A stretch of 64,000 nucleotides of DNA from Streptomyces violascens (GTDB taxonomy: Bacteria; Actinomycetota; Actinomycetes; Streptomycetales; Streptomycetaceae). The notes under the pieces were generated by a model that was not told where the DNA came from, did no database searches, and saw only the letters and a program-made list of their open reading frames with translations. The stretch is taken from positions 62,001-126,000 of the forward strand of contig NZ_BMUA01000005.1 of the NCBI RefSeq assembly GCF_014649955.1, given 5' to 3'. Positions 21,707-30,874 of the stretch are shown piece after piece. The number at the start of each line of letters is the position of its first letter. Position 1 is the first letter of the stretch. Position numbers and translations under genes: made by a program.

Positions 21707-22918
21707 ATGTCCCTTGCAGTGGCACCCTCAGCGGCAGGGCGGGCCGCGGACAGCGCGCGGCGCAGGACGAGCGCCAGCGTCGTCCTGCGGTCCGTCCTTG
21801 AGCACGGGCCGGTCGCCCGGAGCACCATCGCCCGGCTGACCGGCCTCTCCCCGGCGTCGGTGACCGACCACTGCGCCCGGTTGGGCGCGCTCGGCCTGAT
21901 CCGGGAGGCCGCTGTGCCCCGACAGGTGAAGGGGGCCGGGCGCCCGCACATACCCGTCGATCTGGACGCCTGCCGGTTCGTGGTGGGCGGGGTGCATGTG
22001 GCCGTGCCGTACACCACCGTCGCGCTGCTCGACCTGCGCGGGCGGGTGGTCGCCGAGCGGCGTCTCGGCCATGGCGAGGGCGCCGAGCCGCACCGGGTTC
22101 TCGCGAACGCCGCCGACGGGCTCGGCGCGCTCCTCGCGGAGGCCGGTGACCGGACCCCGCTGGGTATTGGCGTGGCCGCCGGGGGCTGGGTGGACCGTGA
22201 CGCCGGGACCGTCGTCGAGCACGGGCTCCTCGGCTGGCGCGACGTGGCCGTCCGTGAGGTGATCGGTGCGCACACCGGTCTGCCGGTCCAAGTGGACGGG
22301 CACGCTCGGGCGTTGGTCAACGGGGAGCGGCTGTTCGGGCGGGCGCGGGGGAGCCGGAGCGTACTGCACCTCTTCGTCGGCAATGTGGTGGACGCCGCGT
22401 TCGCCACCCACGACCAGGTGCATCACGGCCCGCGCTCGCAGGCCGGGGCGATCGCCCATCTGCCGCTGGAAGGCGGCACGGAGCCGTGCGACTGCGGCCG
22501 GACAGGGTGCCTCCAAGTCGAATTGAGCGAACGGACGTTGTGCCGCCGGGCGCGCGAGCGGGGTGTCATCACAACGGCGAACCCGATGCACGTGGTGCGC
22601 GCCGCGGCCGAGGGAAGTCCGGTCGCGGTAGGGCTTCTCGTGGAGCGGGCCAGGATGGTCGGTCGGGCGGCCCGGCTGCTGCTCGACGTGCTCAACCCGG
22701 AGACGGTCGTCATCACCGAGGCCGGGGTGATGTACCGGGACGACTGCCTCGGCGCGGTGCGCGAGGCGGTGGGGGAGGAGCGCGCGGCGCTGGTCGTGCC
22801 GAGCGGCTTCACCGACTCCGTCCTCGCCGTGGCGGGCGGTTCCGTTGCTCTGGACGTGCTCTACCGCGATCCGCTGAGTGCTGCGGCGATGTCGGGCATG
22901 CCCGCGGGGCCGAATTAA
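21707..22918 (+). CDS. ROK family transcriptional regulator
   Basis: This is a 403-residue regulator. An N-terminal winged helix (residues 15-80; RSVLEHGPVARSTIARLTGLSPASVTDHC region) precedes an ROK sugar-kinase-like domain (about 85-395). The ROK zinc site is present as CDCGRTGCLQVE, but the ATP-phosphate motif is weak (GVHVAVPYTTVALLDL), as is common in ROK repressors. ATG 21707 follows GAGGAAG. The gene lies immediately upstream of, and on the same strand as, the sulfonate-type operon and is itself preceded by a cysteine-type leader frame, so it probably regulates organosulfur use rather than sugar use. The signal it senses is unknown. Confidence 0.85.
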   Translation: MSLAVAPSAAGRAADSARRRTSASVVLRSVLEHGPVARSTIARLTGLSPASVTDHCARLGALGLIREAAVPRQVKGAGRPHIPVDLDACRFVVGGVHVAVPYTTVALLDLRGRVVAERRLGHGEGAEPHRVLANAADGLGALLAEAGDRTPLGIGVAAGGWVDRDAGTVVEHGLLGWRDVAVREVIGAHTGLPVQVDGHARALVNGERLFGRARGSRSVLHLFVGNVVDAAFATHDQVHHGPRSQAGAIAHLPLEGGTEPCDCGRTGCLQVELSERTLCRRARERGVITTANPMHVVRAAAEGSPVAVGLLVERARMVGRAARLLLDVLNPETVVITEAGVMYRDDCLGAVREAVGEERAALVVPSGFTDSVLAVAGGSVALDVLYRDPLSAAAMSGMPAGPN

Positions 22919-22930
22919 TTCAGAAACTCC

Positions 22931-22967
22931 GAATGTTGACAGGGGCTCTGCCGGGCCGCGAACATTC
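22931..22967. promoter_or_regulatory. Promoter-like region with inverted repeat before the sulfonate operon
   Basis: GAATGTT at 22931-22937 and AACATTC at 22961-22967 are exact reverse complements 23 bases apart. Between and overlapping them lies TTGACA (22936-22941), a consensus -35 box, with AACATT (22961-22966) 19 bases downstream as a poor -10. A protein bound to both arms would cover the promoter, so the repeat is a candidate operator for the adjacent ROK protein or a CysB-like factor. Confidence 0.45.
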
Positions 22968-22972
22968 TGGGC

Positions 22973-23125
22973 ATGAACAGCGCGCAGGAATTCTCCCCGG
23001 TGATCCGGTCGCGGCAGGTCCGCGACCGGACCGCTGGTGTCGCGCCGGCACTCTCGCGGCAGGTTCCGCTGACCAAGTGCCGTTTTATCGACCTGATGCG
23101 GATCGGCCGCACCCTTTGTTGCTGA
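22973..23125 (+). CDS. Cysteine-type leader peptide before the sulfonate transport operon
   Basis: The frame ends in KCRFIDLMRIGRTLCC followed by TGA (23123-23125). The RxIDLMR...LC ending with adjacent cysteine codons is the hallmark of actinobacterial leader peptides that precede cysteine and sulfur genes. ATG 22973 gives 50 residues and would be almost leaderless relative to the promoter at 22931; GTG 23000, with AGGA ten bases upstream, gives 41 residues; both are longer than usual. The substrate-binding-protein gene starts about 240 bases later. The expected mechanism is translational attenuation: scarcity of Cys-tRNA stalls the ribosome at the last codons and changes downstream RNA folding. 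I could not identify the competing hairpins in 23126-23368. Confidence 0.65.
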   Translation: MNSAQEFSPVIRSRQVRDRTAGVAPALSRQVPLTKCRFIDLMRIGRTLCC

Positions 23126-23368
23126 TGTGCCGCAGTGATCTTGACGGCTTGATGTGTCGATGAAGCGACGCATTGTTGCGGGAATATTGACGTATGGGCG
23201 CACTCGCCGCCCGCACCCCGTCATGGTTTTGTCGTGCGCCTTTCGGGTGCGCTGATTTTCCGCGGGCGCTTCCGCCCATCGCGACACCTCGCCGTGCCCG
23301 CATGCGAGGAAATTGCGCACGCATTCCACTCCCCCCTTGTCTTTCCCTTGATTTCACGGAGTCCCTCC

Positions 23369-24442
23369 ATGCCACCAGCGTCCCCAGCCGTGCCCGGTGT
23401 CGACCGGCGGCTGTTCCTGTCCTCCCTGCTCGGTGTCGCCGCCGCGGCCGGTCTCAGCGGTTGCGCGGGTGCCAGTGCCGCCGACTCCGGGGTCAAGGGG
23501 TCCGCGTCCGCCCCTCTGGCCACCTCCGTTCCCTCCGGTACGAGCCTGAAGATCGCCTCGTACCAGGGTGTCCAGCAGCTCCAGTTCAAGCTCGCGGGCC
23601 TGTCCGACCTGCCCTTCACCGTGTCGGAATGGGTGAACACGGGCGCCGGTCCGGATGTCATCAACGCCTTCCGTGCCAAGTCCCTGGACGTCGCCAACAA
23701 CGCGGGGATACCGCCGATCCAGGCACACTTTCAGGGGTACGACGCGAAGATCGTCGCGATCGACATCACCCGCAAGCCGAGTTACGTCTTCGCCACGAAG
23801 CCCGGCAGTGACATCCGGGACGTCCAGGGTTTCCAAGGGAAGAAGCTGGCCTTCTCGCAGGGGCAGGCGCAGGGCGTCGTCCTGCTGCGGGCACTGAAGC
23901 AGGCCGGGTTGACGCATGACGACGTACACCTCGTGCCGCTGACGAGCAATCAGTTCTTCACCGCGCTCCAGGCCGGCCAGGTCGACATCGCCCCGCTGGC
24001 CAACCAGCAGGCCCCGGCCTACCTCAAGCAGTACGGACCCAAGGGCGCGCACACCATCGCGACCGACGTCGTGGACCTCCTCAACCTGCTGTGGGCGCCC
24101 GCCTCCGTCCTCGCCGACCCCGCGAAGGCCGCCGCGGTCGCCGCGTACGTCCCCCGCTGGGCGAAGGGTCAGGTGTGGGCGTACGAGCACCCGGACGCCT
24201 GGAACGAGGAGTTCTACGTCAAGACCCAGAACCTCACCCTCGCGCAGGCCCGGTCGATCACTGCGCTCGCCAACAAGCCGATCTTTCCCCCCAGTTGGGA
24301 CGAGGCGGTGCGGTGGGAGCAGGAGACCGCGGACCTGCTGGCCGAGGGCGGTTTCGTGAAACGGTTCAAGGTCGACTCGCTCTTCGACCGGCGCTTCGAG
24401 GGCCTCGCTGCCAAAGCCGTCCCGGCCGAGTACCAGAGGTGA
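23369..24442 (+). CDS. Sulfonate-type ABC transporter substrate-binding lipoprotein
   Basis: This 357-residue lipoprotein has a twin-arginine signal (DRRLFLSSLLGVAAA) and a lipobox ending at cysteine 32 (LSGC), so it is probably exported folded and anchored outside the membrane. The mature part is the SsuA/NMT1-like binding fold (LKIASYQGVQQLQFKLAG, then SLDVANNAGIPPIQA and FSQGQAQGVVLLRALKQAG). ATG 23369 follows GGAG nine bases upstream. It heads the operon with permease, ATPase, flavin monooxygenase and TauD-type dioxygenase, all consistent with alkanesulfonate or sulfate-ester uptake and cleavage. The exact ligand is not determined. Confidence 0.88.
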   Translation: MPPASPAVPGVDRRLFLSSLLGVAAAAGLSGCAGASAADSGVKGSASAPLATSVPSGTSLKIASYQGVQQLQFKLAGLSDLPFTVSEWVNTGAGPDVINAFRAKSLDVANNAGIPPIQAHFQGYDAKIVAIDITRKPSYVFATKPGSDIRDVQGFQGKKLAFSQGQAQGVVLLRALKQAGLTHDDVHLVPLTSNQFFTALQAGQVDIAPLANQQAPAYLKQYGPKGAHTIATDVVDLLNLLWAPASVLADPAKAAAVAAYVPRWAKGQVWAYEHPDAWNEEFYVKTQNLTLAQARSITALANKPIFPPSWDEAVRWEQETADLLAEGGFVKRFKVDSLFDRRFEGLAAKAVPAEYQR

Positions 24443-24447
24443 CGGCC

Positions 24448-25296
24448 ATGACCACCACCGCGACGACACCCGTGGTGTCGACACCCGCCGCGCAGGCCCG
24501 TCCGCTCCCGCGCACCCGGCGCCGCACCCTCGCGCCCGGCAAACGGCTGCCCGCCTCCCGGCTCATCGGCCCGGGGCTCGTGCTCGTCCTGTGGGCGGCC
24601 GCGTCCGCCGCCGGTCAGCTGGACCCCGCCGCGATCCCGGCGCCGTGGACGGTGCTGCGCACTGCCGGTCACCTGTGGAGCGACGGCACCCTGTCCACCG
24701 ACGTGCTCACCTCGCTCGAACGCGCCGGATACGGCTTCGCCCTCGGGCTGACCGCCGGAGTGGTCCTCGCGCTCGCGGCCGGGCTCAGCCGGGTCGGCGA
24801 GGCGCTGATCGACGGAACGGTCCAGCTCAACCGGGCGATCCCCACTCTCGGGCTGATCCCGCTGTTCATCCTCTGGCTCGGCATCGGCGAGACCTTCAAG
24901 ATCGCGATCATCGCCATCGTCGTCTACATCCCGATCTACCTGAACCTGCACGCCGCGCTGTCCGGAATCGACCACCGCTTCGTCGAACTCGCCGAAGTCC
25001 AGGGCCTGTCCAGGGTCCGCTTCGTCCGTCAGATCGTGATTCCCGGCGCGCTGCCCGGCTTCTTCGTGGGCCTGCGGCTCGGGGTCACCGGCTCGTGGCT
25101 CTCCCTGGTCGTCCTGGAACAGATCAACGCCACCAGCGGCCTCGGCTACCTGATGTTCCAGGCCCAGAACTACGGCCGCACCGACATCATCCTCGTCGGC
25201 CTGCTGATCTACGGCGTCTTCGGCCTCGTCTCCGACAGCGCGGTCCGCATCGTCGAACGGAGGGTGCTGTCGTGGCGACGCACACTGAGCAACTGA
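24448..25296 (+). CDS. Sulfonate-type ABC transporter permease
   Basis: This 282-residue membrane protein has about six transmembrane helices, starting at residue 38 (LIGPGLVLVLWAAASAAG), and the cytoplasmic EAA-type loop around residues 175-200 (ELAEVQGLSRVRFVRQIVIPGALPGF). It is closest in character to SsuC/TauC permeases. ATG 24448 follows GAGGTGA that overlaps the preceding stop region. Its last 25 bases overlap the ATPase gene, which argues for coupled translation and a fixed stoichiometry. The N-terminal 35 residues are arginine-rich and cytoplasmic. Confidence 0.9.
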   Translation: MTTTATTPVVSTPAAQARPLPRTRRRTLAPGKRLPASRLIGPGLVLVLWAAASAAGQLDPAAIPAPWTVLRTAGHLWSDGTLSTDVLTSLERAGYGFALGLTAGVVLALAAGLSRVGEALIDGTVQLNRAIPTLGLIPLFILWLGIGETFKIAIIAIVVYIPIYLNLHAALSGIDHRFVELAEVQGLSRVRFVRQIVIPGALPGFFVGLRLGVTGSWLSLVVLEQINATSGLGYLMFQAQNYGRTDIILVGLLIYGVFGLVSDSAVRIVERRVLSWRRTLSN

Positions 25297-26084
25297 CCAC
25301 GGTCGAGGAAGCCCCGGCGGTCCGGCTCGTGGGACTGACCCGCTCCTTCGACGGCCGTACGGTCCTCGACGGCATCGACCTCGACCTCCCGGCCGGCCAG
25401 TTCACCGCGCTGCTCGGGCACAGCGGCTCCGGCAAGAGCACGCTGCTCCGCGCCATCGCCGGGCTCGACCACCGGGTCACCGGCAGCGGTCGACTGGCCG
25501 CCCCGGAACGGGTGTCCGTGGTCTTCCAGGACTCCCGGCTGCTGCCCTGGCGCCGCGTGCTCGACAACGTACTGCTCGGGACGGACGGCAAGGAGGCCGC
25601 CGAACGGGGGCGCGCCGCCCTCGCCGAGGTGGGGCTCGCGGGTCGTGAGAGGGCGTGGCCCAACGAGCTGTCCGGCGGCGAGGCCCAGCGCGCCGCGCTG
25701 GCCCGCTCCCTCGTGCGGGAGCCCGAACTCCTCCTGGCCGACGAGCCGTTCGGGGCCCTGGACGCGCTGACCCGGATCCGCATGCACGTACTCCTGCGCG
25801 AGCTGTGGCAGCGCCACCGGCCCTCCGTCCTGCTCGTCACACACGACGTGGACGAGGCGATCGTCCTCGCCGACCGGGTCCTCGTGCTCGACCGGGGCCG
25901 CATCGGCCTCGACCTGACCATCGAGCGCCCGCCCCCGCGCTCGTACCGCGACCCGCTCCCTGGGGGTCCCTCCCTGTTCGAGCGAAGCCGAGAACTCGGG
26001 GGCGAATACCGGGAACGCCTGCTCACCGCCCTCGGCGTCACAGCACACCAAGAACACGCAGAACACCAGGAGGACCACCAGTGA
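25272..26084 (+). CDS. Sulfonate-type ABC transporter ATP-binding protein
   Basis: This 270-residue ATPase has Walker A GHSGSGKST, Q-loop VFQDSRLLPW, signature LSGGEAQRAALARSL, Walker B LLLADEPFGALD and switch histidine in LVTHDVDEA. GTG 25272 has GGAGGG seven bases upstream and overlaps the permease end. The C-terminal region contains an in-frame copy of a Streptomyces dispersed palindromic repeat (25958-26002) that encodes GGPSLFERSRELGG, a segment absent from the usual family C-terminus; the frame remains open. The tail is rich in His/Glu/Gln (HQEHAEHQEDHQ). Its stop overlaps the next gene as GTGA. Confidence 0.9.
   Translation: MATHTEQLTTVEEAPAVRLVGLTRSFDGRTVLDGIDLDLPAGQFTALLGHSGSGKSTLLRAIAGLDHRVTGSGRLAAPERVSVVFQDSRLLPWRRVLDNVLLGTDGKEAAERGRAALAEVGLAGRERAWPNELSGGEAQRAALARSLVREPELLLADEPFGALDALTRIRMHVLLRELWQRHRPSVLLVTHDVDEAIVLADRVLVLDRGRIGLDLTIERPPPRSYRDPLPGGPSLFERSRELGGEYRERLLTALGVTAHQEHAEHQEDHQ
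25958..26002. repeat. Streptomyces-type dispersed palindromic repeat inside a coding region
   Basis: The segment begins with a TGGGGGTCCC run and ends with TTCGAGCGAAGCCGAGAACT followed by CGGGGG. I recognise it as the short palindromic unit scattered through Streptomyces intergenic regions (arms CCCCC/GGGGG around a TTCGAGCGAAGCCGAGA core). Here it sits inside the ATPase gene in an open frame, adding about 14 residues. Confidence 0.6.
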
Positions 26085-27427
26085 CCCGGCGCCAACTCCA
26101 TCTCAACGCCTTCCTCATGAGCACCGGGCATCACGAGGCCTCCTGGCGGCTGCCCGAGAGCGACCCGTACGCGAGTGTCGACCTCGACCACTTCCGCGAG
26201 CTCGCCCGCATCGCCGAACGCGGCACCTTCGACTCGCTCTTCCTCGCCGACGGTCCCGTCCTCTTCAGCAACGTCGGCCAGCGTCCGGCCGGTGTGCTCG
26301 AACCCCTCACCCTGCTCACCGCGCTGGCGGTGGCCACCGAGCACATCGGGCTCATCGCCACCGCCTCCACCTCGTACAACTCGCCCTACAACCTGGCCCG
26401 CCGGTTCGCCTCCCTCGACCACATCAGCGGCGGCCGGGCGGGCTGGAACATCGTCACCACCGCAGGCGCCGAGGCCGCCCGCAACTTCGGGCTCGACGAC
26501 GAACCCGCCCATGCCACGCGGTACGAGCGCGCGGCCGAGTTCCTGGACGTGGCGCTCAAGCTCTGGGACAGCTGGGAGGACGACCTGGTCGTCGCGGACA
26601 AGGCACAAGGGGTCTGGGGTGACGAGCGCAAGATCCACCCGCCGCGCCACCGGGGAACGTACTTCAGTGTGGAGGGCGCCCTCAACGTCCCCCGCAGCCC
26701 GCAGGGTTACCCGCTCCTCGTACAGGCGGGATCCTCGCAGGACGGCAAGCACTTCGCGGCCCGGTACGCGGAGGCGGTGTTCACCGCGCAGCAGACACTG
26801 GGGGACGCGCAGGCCTTCTACGCCGACCTCAAGACCCGGGCGCGGGAGGCCGGCCGGGACCCCGGCCATCTCAAGATCCTGCCGGGCATCGTGCCGGTCA
26901 TCGGCTCCACCGAGGCCGAGGCACGTGCGCACGAGCAGGTCCTGGAGGACCACATCGTCCACGAGCACAGCCTCCACCGGCTCGAACACCTGCTGAACCT
27001 GGAGGCGGGCACCCTCGAACTCGACGCCCGACTGCCCGCCGATCTGCCGCCGGAGAGCGACATCGAGGGGGCCAGGAGCCGCTACACCCTCGTCGTGGAA
27101 CTCGCCCGGCGCGAGCGGCTCACCGTCCGCGAACTCATCGGCCGCCTGGGCGGCGGGCGCGGCCACCTGACCTTCACCGGTACGCCGGAACAAGTGGCCG
27201 ACGCGATCGAGAACTGGTTCACCCTGGGCGCCGCCGACGGCTTCAACATCATGCCCGCCGTCCTGCCGTCCGGCCTCGGCCTCTTCGTCGACCACGTCGT
27301 GCCGATCCTGCGCGCACGAGGCCTCTTCCGCACGGAATACGGCCCGCGAGGCACCCTGCGCGACCGCTACGGCCTCCCGCGGCCCGCCAACCAGCACACC
27401 ACCGCCCCGACCCTCACCCGAGTCTGA
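26081..27427 (+). CDS. LLM-class flavin-dependent monooxygenase (NtaA/SnaA/DszA type)
   Basis: This 448-residue protein belongs to the bacterial luciferase-like group of FMNH2-dependent monooxygenases. Diagnostic phrases are LHLNAFLMSTGHHEASWRLP at the N-terminus, TFDSLFLADGP, ATASTSYNSPYNLARRFASL, and SGGRAGWNIVTTAG, typical of the NtaA/SnaA/DszA/SfnG branch. GTG 26081 overlaps the ATPase stop as GTGA and has AGGAGG seven bases upstream. In this operon the enzyme most likely cleaves the C-S bond of an imported sulfonate or sulfone, releasing sulfite. It needs reduced FMN; no dedicated NADPH:FMN reductase gene is adjacent, the nearest flavin-reductase-like gene in the window being at 38133. 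Confidence 0.88.
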   Translation: MTRRQLHLNAFLMSTGHHEASWRLPESDPYASVDLDHFRELARIAERGTFDSLFLADGPVLFSNVGQRPAGVLEPLTLLTALAVATEHIGLIATASTSYNSPYNLARRFASLDHISGGRAGWNIVTTAGAEAARNFGLDDEPAHATRYERAAEFLDVALKLWDSWEDDLVVADKAQGVWGDERKIHPPRHRGTYFSVEGALNVPRSPQGYPLLVQAGSSQDGKHFAARYAEAVFTAQQTLGDAQAFYADLKTRAREAGRDPGHLKILPGIVPVIGSTEAEARAHEQVLEDHIVHEHSLHRLEHLLNLEAGTLELDARLPADLPPESDIEGARSRYTLVVELARRERLTVRELIGRLGGGRGHLTFTGTPEQVADAIENWFTLGAADGFNIMPAVLPSGLGLFVDHVVPILRARGLFRTEYGPRGTLRDRYGLPRPANQHTTAPTLTRV

Positions 27428-27439
27428 AAGGACCCGTTC

Positions 27440-28342
27440 ATGTCCGGCACAGAGATCCGCAAGGTCACCGCGCACATCGGCGCCCAGGTGTCCGGCGTCG
27501 ACATAGCCCATCCGCTCCCCGCGGAGACCGTCGCCGCGCTGCGCGCCGCCCTCAACGAGCACAAGGCGCTGGTCTTCGACGACGTCGACCTCGACGACGA
27601 GGGCCAGCAGGCCTTCGCCCGCCACTTCGGCGACCTCACCACCGCCCACCCCACCGTGCCCGCCGTCGACGGCGCGCCCCATGTGCTGCCCGTCGACAGC
27701 GAGCGCGGCCGCGCCAACCACTGGCACACCGACGTCACCTTCGTCCTCAACCCGCCGCAGGCCAGCACCCTGCGCAGCATCACCGTCCCGCCGTACGGAG
27801 GCGAGACGCTGATCGCCAACTCGGCCTCGGCGTACCGGAGTCTGCCGGAACCGCTGCGACTGCTCGCCGACACCCTGTGGGCCGAGCACACCAACGACTA
27901 CGACTACGCGGTGCCGGACGAGGAGGTGGACGAGGACAAGGCCGAGCAGCGCGCCCAGTTCACGTCCATCAACTTCCGGACCGCCCACCCGGTCGTCCGC
28001 GTCCACCCGCTGACCGGTGAACGCGGCCTGTTCATCGGCGGGTTCGCGCAGCGGATCGTCGGCCTGTCGGTGGCGGAGTCCCGCAAGATCCTCGATCTGC
28101 TCCAGGCGTACGTGACCCGCCCGGAGAACGTCCTGCGGTGGCGCTGGTCCCCGAACCAGCTCGTCCTGTTCGACAACCGGATCACCCAGCACTACGCCAT
28201 CGACAACTACAACGGCCTTCCGCGCCGCCTGCACCGTGTGACGGTCGCCGGTGACGTACCGGTCGGCATCGAGGGCAAGGAGAGCTACTCGATCGCGGGC
28301 GACGCCTCGCACTACACATCGGTCCACACCCCGCAGGCATGA
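27440..28342 (+). CDS. TauD/TfdA family Fe(II)/2-oxoglutarate dioxygenase
   Basis: This 300-residue cytoplasmic enzyme has the iron-binding facial triad: HxD in HWHTDVTF (about residues 94-101) and a distal histidine in ITQHYAIDNY; the 2-oxoglutarate arginine follows in LHRVTVAGD. Length and spacing are those of taurine dioxygenase and the alkylsulfatase AtsK. ATG 27440 follows GAAAGGA, 12 bases after the monooxygenase stop. Having both an FMNH2 and a 2-oxoglutarate oxygenase behind one importer suggests that two classes of organosulfur compound, for example sulfonates and sulfate esters, feed this operon. A strong hairpin ends the operon at 28361-28388. Confidence 0.9.
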   Translation: MSGTEIRKVTAHIGAQVSGVDIAHPLPAETVAALRAALNEHKALVFDDVDLDDEGQQAFARHFGDLTTAHPTVPAVDGAPHVLPVDSERGRANHWHTDVTFVLNPPQASTLRSITVPPYGGETLIANSASAYRSLPEPLRLLADTLWAEHTNDYDYAVPDEEVDEDKAEQRAQFTSINFRTAHPVVRVHPLTGERGLFIGGFAQRIVGLSVAESRKILDLLQAYVTRPENVLRWRWSPNQLVLFDNRITQHYAIDNYNGLPRRLHRVTVAGDVPVGIEGKESYSIAGDASHYTSVHTPQA

Positions 28343-28360
28343 CACGGAGGCCGGGCGGAA

Positions 28361-28388
28361 GGCGGGGCGCCGGCCTCGGCGCCCCGCC
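28361..28388. terminator. Bidirectional hairpin terminator between the sulfonate operon and metE
   Basis: GGCGGGGCGCC at 28361-28371 pairs perfectly with GGCGCCCCGCC at 28378-28388 around a six-base loop. It occupies the 52-base gap between two convergent stops. There is no T-run, as is usual in high-GC actinobacteria. Confidence 0.75.
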
Positions 28389-28394
28389 CCTCCC

Positions 28395-30713
28395 TCAGTC
28401 CGCGGCGGGCAACTGCTGACGCGCCGCGCGCGCCGCCGCCGTCATGCGTTCCAGGGCCGGGCGGACCTCGGCCCAACCGCGGGTCTTGAGGCCGCAGTCG
28501 GGGTTGATCCACAGGCGTTCGGCGGGTACGGAGCGCAGCGCCCGGGTGATGAGGCGCGCGGTCTCGTCCTCGGGCGGGACGCGGGGCGAGTGGATGTCGT
28601 ACACCCCCGGACCGACCTCGCGCGGATAGCCCGCCGCGGCCAGCTCGTCCGCGACCTGCATGTGGGAGCGGGCCGCCTCCAGGCTGATCACGTCCGCGTC
28701 CAGGTCGTCGATGGCGTCGAGGATCTCGCCGAACTCGGCGTAGCACATGTGGGTGTGGATCTGGATCTCCGGCCGCACCCCGCCGGTCGTCAGCCGGAAC
28801 GCCTCCGTAGCCCAGGCCAGGTATGCGCGGTGGCCGGCCGCGCGCAGCGGCAGGGTCTCGCGCAGCGCCGGCTCGTCCACCTGGATGACCGAAGTGCCGT
28901 TCGCCTCAAGGTCGTTGACCTCGTCGCGCAGGGCGAGGGCGACCTGGCGGGCGGTGTCGGCGAGCGGCTGGTCGTCACGGACGAAGGACCAGGCGAGCAT
29001 GGTGACCGGGCCGGTGAGCATGCCCTTGACGGGGCGGTCGGTGAGCGACTGGGCGTACGTCGTCCAGCGCACCGTCATCGGCCCAGGCCGGGAGATGTCG
29101 CCGGCCAGGACCGGCGGGCGCACATAGCGGGTGCCGTACGACTGGACCCAGCCGTGCTGGGTGGCGAGGTAGCCCGTGAGCTGCTCGGCGAAGTACTGGA
29201 CCATGTCGTTGCGTTCGGGCTCGCCGTGCACGAGGACGTCGATGCCGGTCTTCTCCTGGAAGGAGACCACCTCGCGGATCTCGGCCTCGATGCGCTCCTC
29301 GTAGGTGGCCGTGCCGATGCGTCCGGCGCGCAAGTCGGCCCGGGCGGTGCGGAGTTCGCCGGTCTGCGGGAACGAGCCGATCGTCGTCGTGGGCAGCGGC
29401 GGAAGGTTCAGGTGGGCGCGCTGGGCGGCGGCCCGTTCGGCGTACGGCTGGGCGCGGCGGGCGTCCGCGTCGGTGACGGCGGCGGTGCGGGCGCGTACGG
29501 CTGGATCGCGGGTGATGGCGGAACCGGCGCGGGAGGCCAAGTCGGCCCGGTTGGCGGCCAGTTCGGCCGTGATGACGCCGGTCCCGCCGGACAGGCCGCG
29601 GGCGAGCGTGACGACCTCGGCGGTCTTCTGGCGGGCGAAGGCGAGCCAGCGCGCGATCTGCGGCTCGATGCCGCGTTCGGCGGCCGCGTCGAGCGGGACG
29701 TGGAGCAGTGAGCAGGAGGCGGCCACGTCCACGCGGTCGGCGAGGCCGAGCAGCGTGCCCAGGGTGGCCAGCGACTTCTCCAGGTCGTTGATCCACACGT
29801 TGCGCCCGTCCACGACCCCCGCGACGAGCCGCTTGCCGGGCAGGCCGCCGACCGCGGCGAGGTCGTCGAGGTTGACGGCCGCCGGGCCGGTGAAGTCCAG
29901 CGCGAGCCCGTCGACCGGCGCCTTGGCGAGGACCGGCAGGGCCTCGCCGAGCCGGTCGAAGTACGAGGCGACCAGGAGCTTGGGGCGGTCGGTGGGCGCG
30001 CCGAGTTCGCGGTAGGCGCGTGCGACGGCGTTCAGCTCGGCGGGGGTGCGGTCCTGGACGAGCGCGGGCTCGTCCAGCTGCACCCACTGGGCCCCCGCCG
30101 CCCGCAGATCGGCCAGCACCCGCGCGTACACCGGCAGGAGCCGGTCGAGCAGGGTGAGCGGCTCGAAGTCGGCGGCCACGCCGGGCGCGGGCTTGGCGAG
30201 CAGCAGATAGGTCACCGGGCCCACGAGCACGGGACGCGCGGCGAGCCCGAGCGCGAGGGCCTCCTTGAGCTCGCCGACCTGCTGGGAGGAGTCGGCTGCA
30301 AAGACGGTGTCCGGCCCCAACTCCGGTACCAGATAGTGGTAGTTGGTGTCGAACCACTTGGTCATTTCGAGCGGCGCCACGTCCTGGGTGCCGCGCGCCA
30401 TCGCGAAGTAGCCGTCCAGGACGTCTGCCGCGACGGCCTCGCGGTGGCGGTCGGGCACGGCGCCCACCATGACGCTGGTGTCCAGGACGTGGTCGTAGTA
30501 CGAGAAGTCGCCGGTCGGCACCTCGTGGACGCCGACCTCGGCGAGCTGCCGCCAGGTGGCCGCCCGTAGTTCGGCGGCGGTCCGCCGGAGCTCGGGGGCG
30601 CCGACACGGCCCTTCCAGTAGCCCTCGATCGCCTTCTTCAGTTCCCGGTTCGGGCCTTGGCGGGGGTAGCCGTACACGGTGGCGCGTGCTGCCGCGGCTG
30701 CGGACTTGGTCAC
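28395..30713 (-). CDS. metE: Cobalamin-independent methionine synthase (5-methyltetrahydropteroyltriglutamate-homocysteine methyltransferase)
   Basis: This 772-residue enzyme has the normal length for MetE. It transfers the methyl group of 5-methyltetrahydrofolate-polyglutamate to homocysteine without B12. The N-terminal MetE domain opens with [18 protein letters not shown]; the C-terminal catalytic barrel has [24 protein letters not shown] and the zinc site region HMCY with [14 protein letters not shown] 30713 is chosen because AAGGAGAG lies at the right distance upstream and [17 protein letters not shown] fits the family. The long upstream leader holds a cobalamin riboswitch, so B12 should switch the gene off in favour of MetH. 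It shares a terminator with the convergent organosulfur operon. Confidence 0.95.
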   Translation of the reverse strand: MTKSAAAAARATVYGYPRQGPNRELKKAIEGYWKGRVGAPELRRTAAELRAATWRQLAEVGVHEVPTGDFSYYDHVLDTSVMVGAVPDRHREAVAADVLDGYFAMARGTQDVAPLEMTKWFDTNYHYLVPELGPDTVFAADSSQQVGELKEALALGLAARPVLVGPVTYLLLAKPAPGVAADFEPLTLLDRLLPVYARVLADLRAAGAQWVQLDEPALVQDRTPAELNAVARAYRELGAPTDRPKLLVASYFDRLGEALPVLAKAPVDGLALDFTGPAAVNLDDLAAVGGLPGKRLVAGVVDGRNVWINDLEKSLATLGTLLGLADRVDVAASCSLLHVPLDAAAERGIEPQIARWLAFARQKTAEVVTLARGLSGGTGVITAELAANRADLASRAGSAITRDPAVRARTAAVTDADARRAQPYAERAAAQRAHLNLPPLPTTTIGSFPQTGELRTARADLRAGRIGTATYEERIEAEIREVVSFQEKTGIDVLVHGEPERNDMVQYFAEQLTGYLATQHGWVQSYGTRYVRPPVLAGDISRPGPMTVRWTTYAQSLTDRPVKGMLTGPVTMLAWSFVRDDQPLADTARQVALALRDEVNDLEANGTSVIQVDEPALRETLPLRAAGHRAYLAWATEAFRLTTGGVRPEIQIHTHMCYAEFGEILDAIDDLDADVISLEAARSHMQVADELAAAGYPREVGPGVYDIHSPRVPPEDETARLITRALRSVPAERLWINPDCGLKTRGWAEVRPALERMTAAARAARQQLPAAD

Positions 30714-30874
30714 GAGACTCTCCTTCGCGAGCTCTTCGGTGGAGCGGACCCCGGAACGGGACGAAGGCGCGAAGGGACGACGGACCGGGGCCACGGCATG
30801 TGTGCCGTTGCCGCTGGTGCGTACGCCGACCGCCCTCGAGGTCACCGGGATCTCCGCGCGCGATCGGTCGCACA

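Noticed and set aside
25187..28345. About 1050-codon open frame on the minus strand opposite the ATPase, monooxygenase and dioxygenase genes
   Set aside because: It spans three well-supported genes on the other strand and has low-complexity, motif-free translation.
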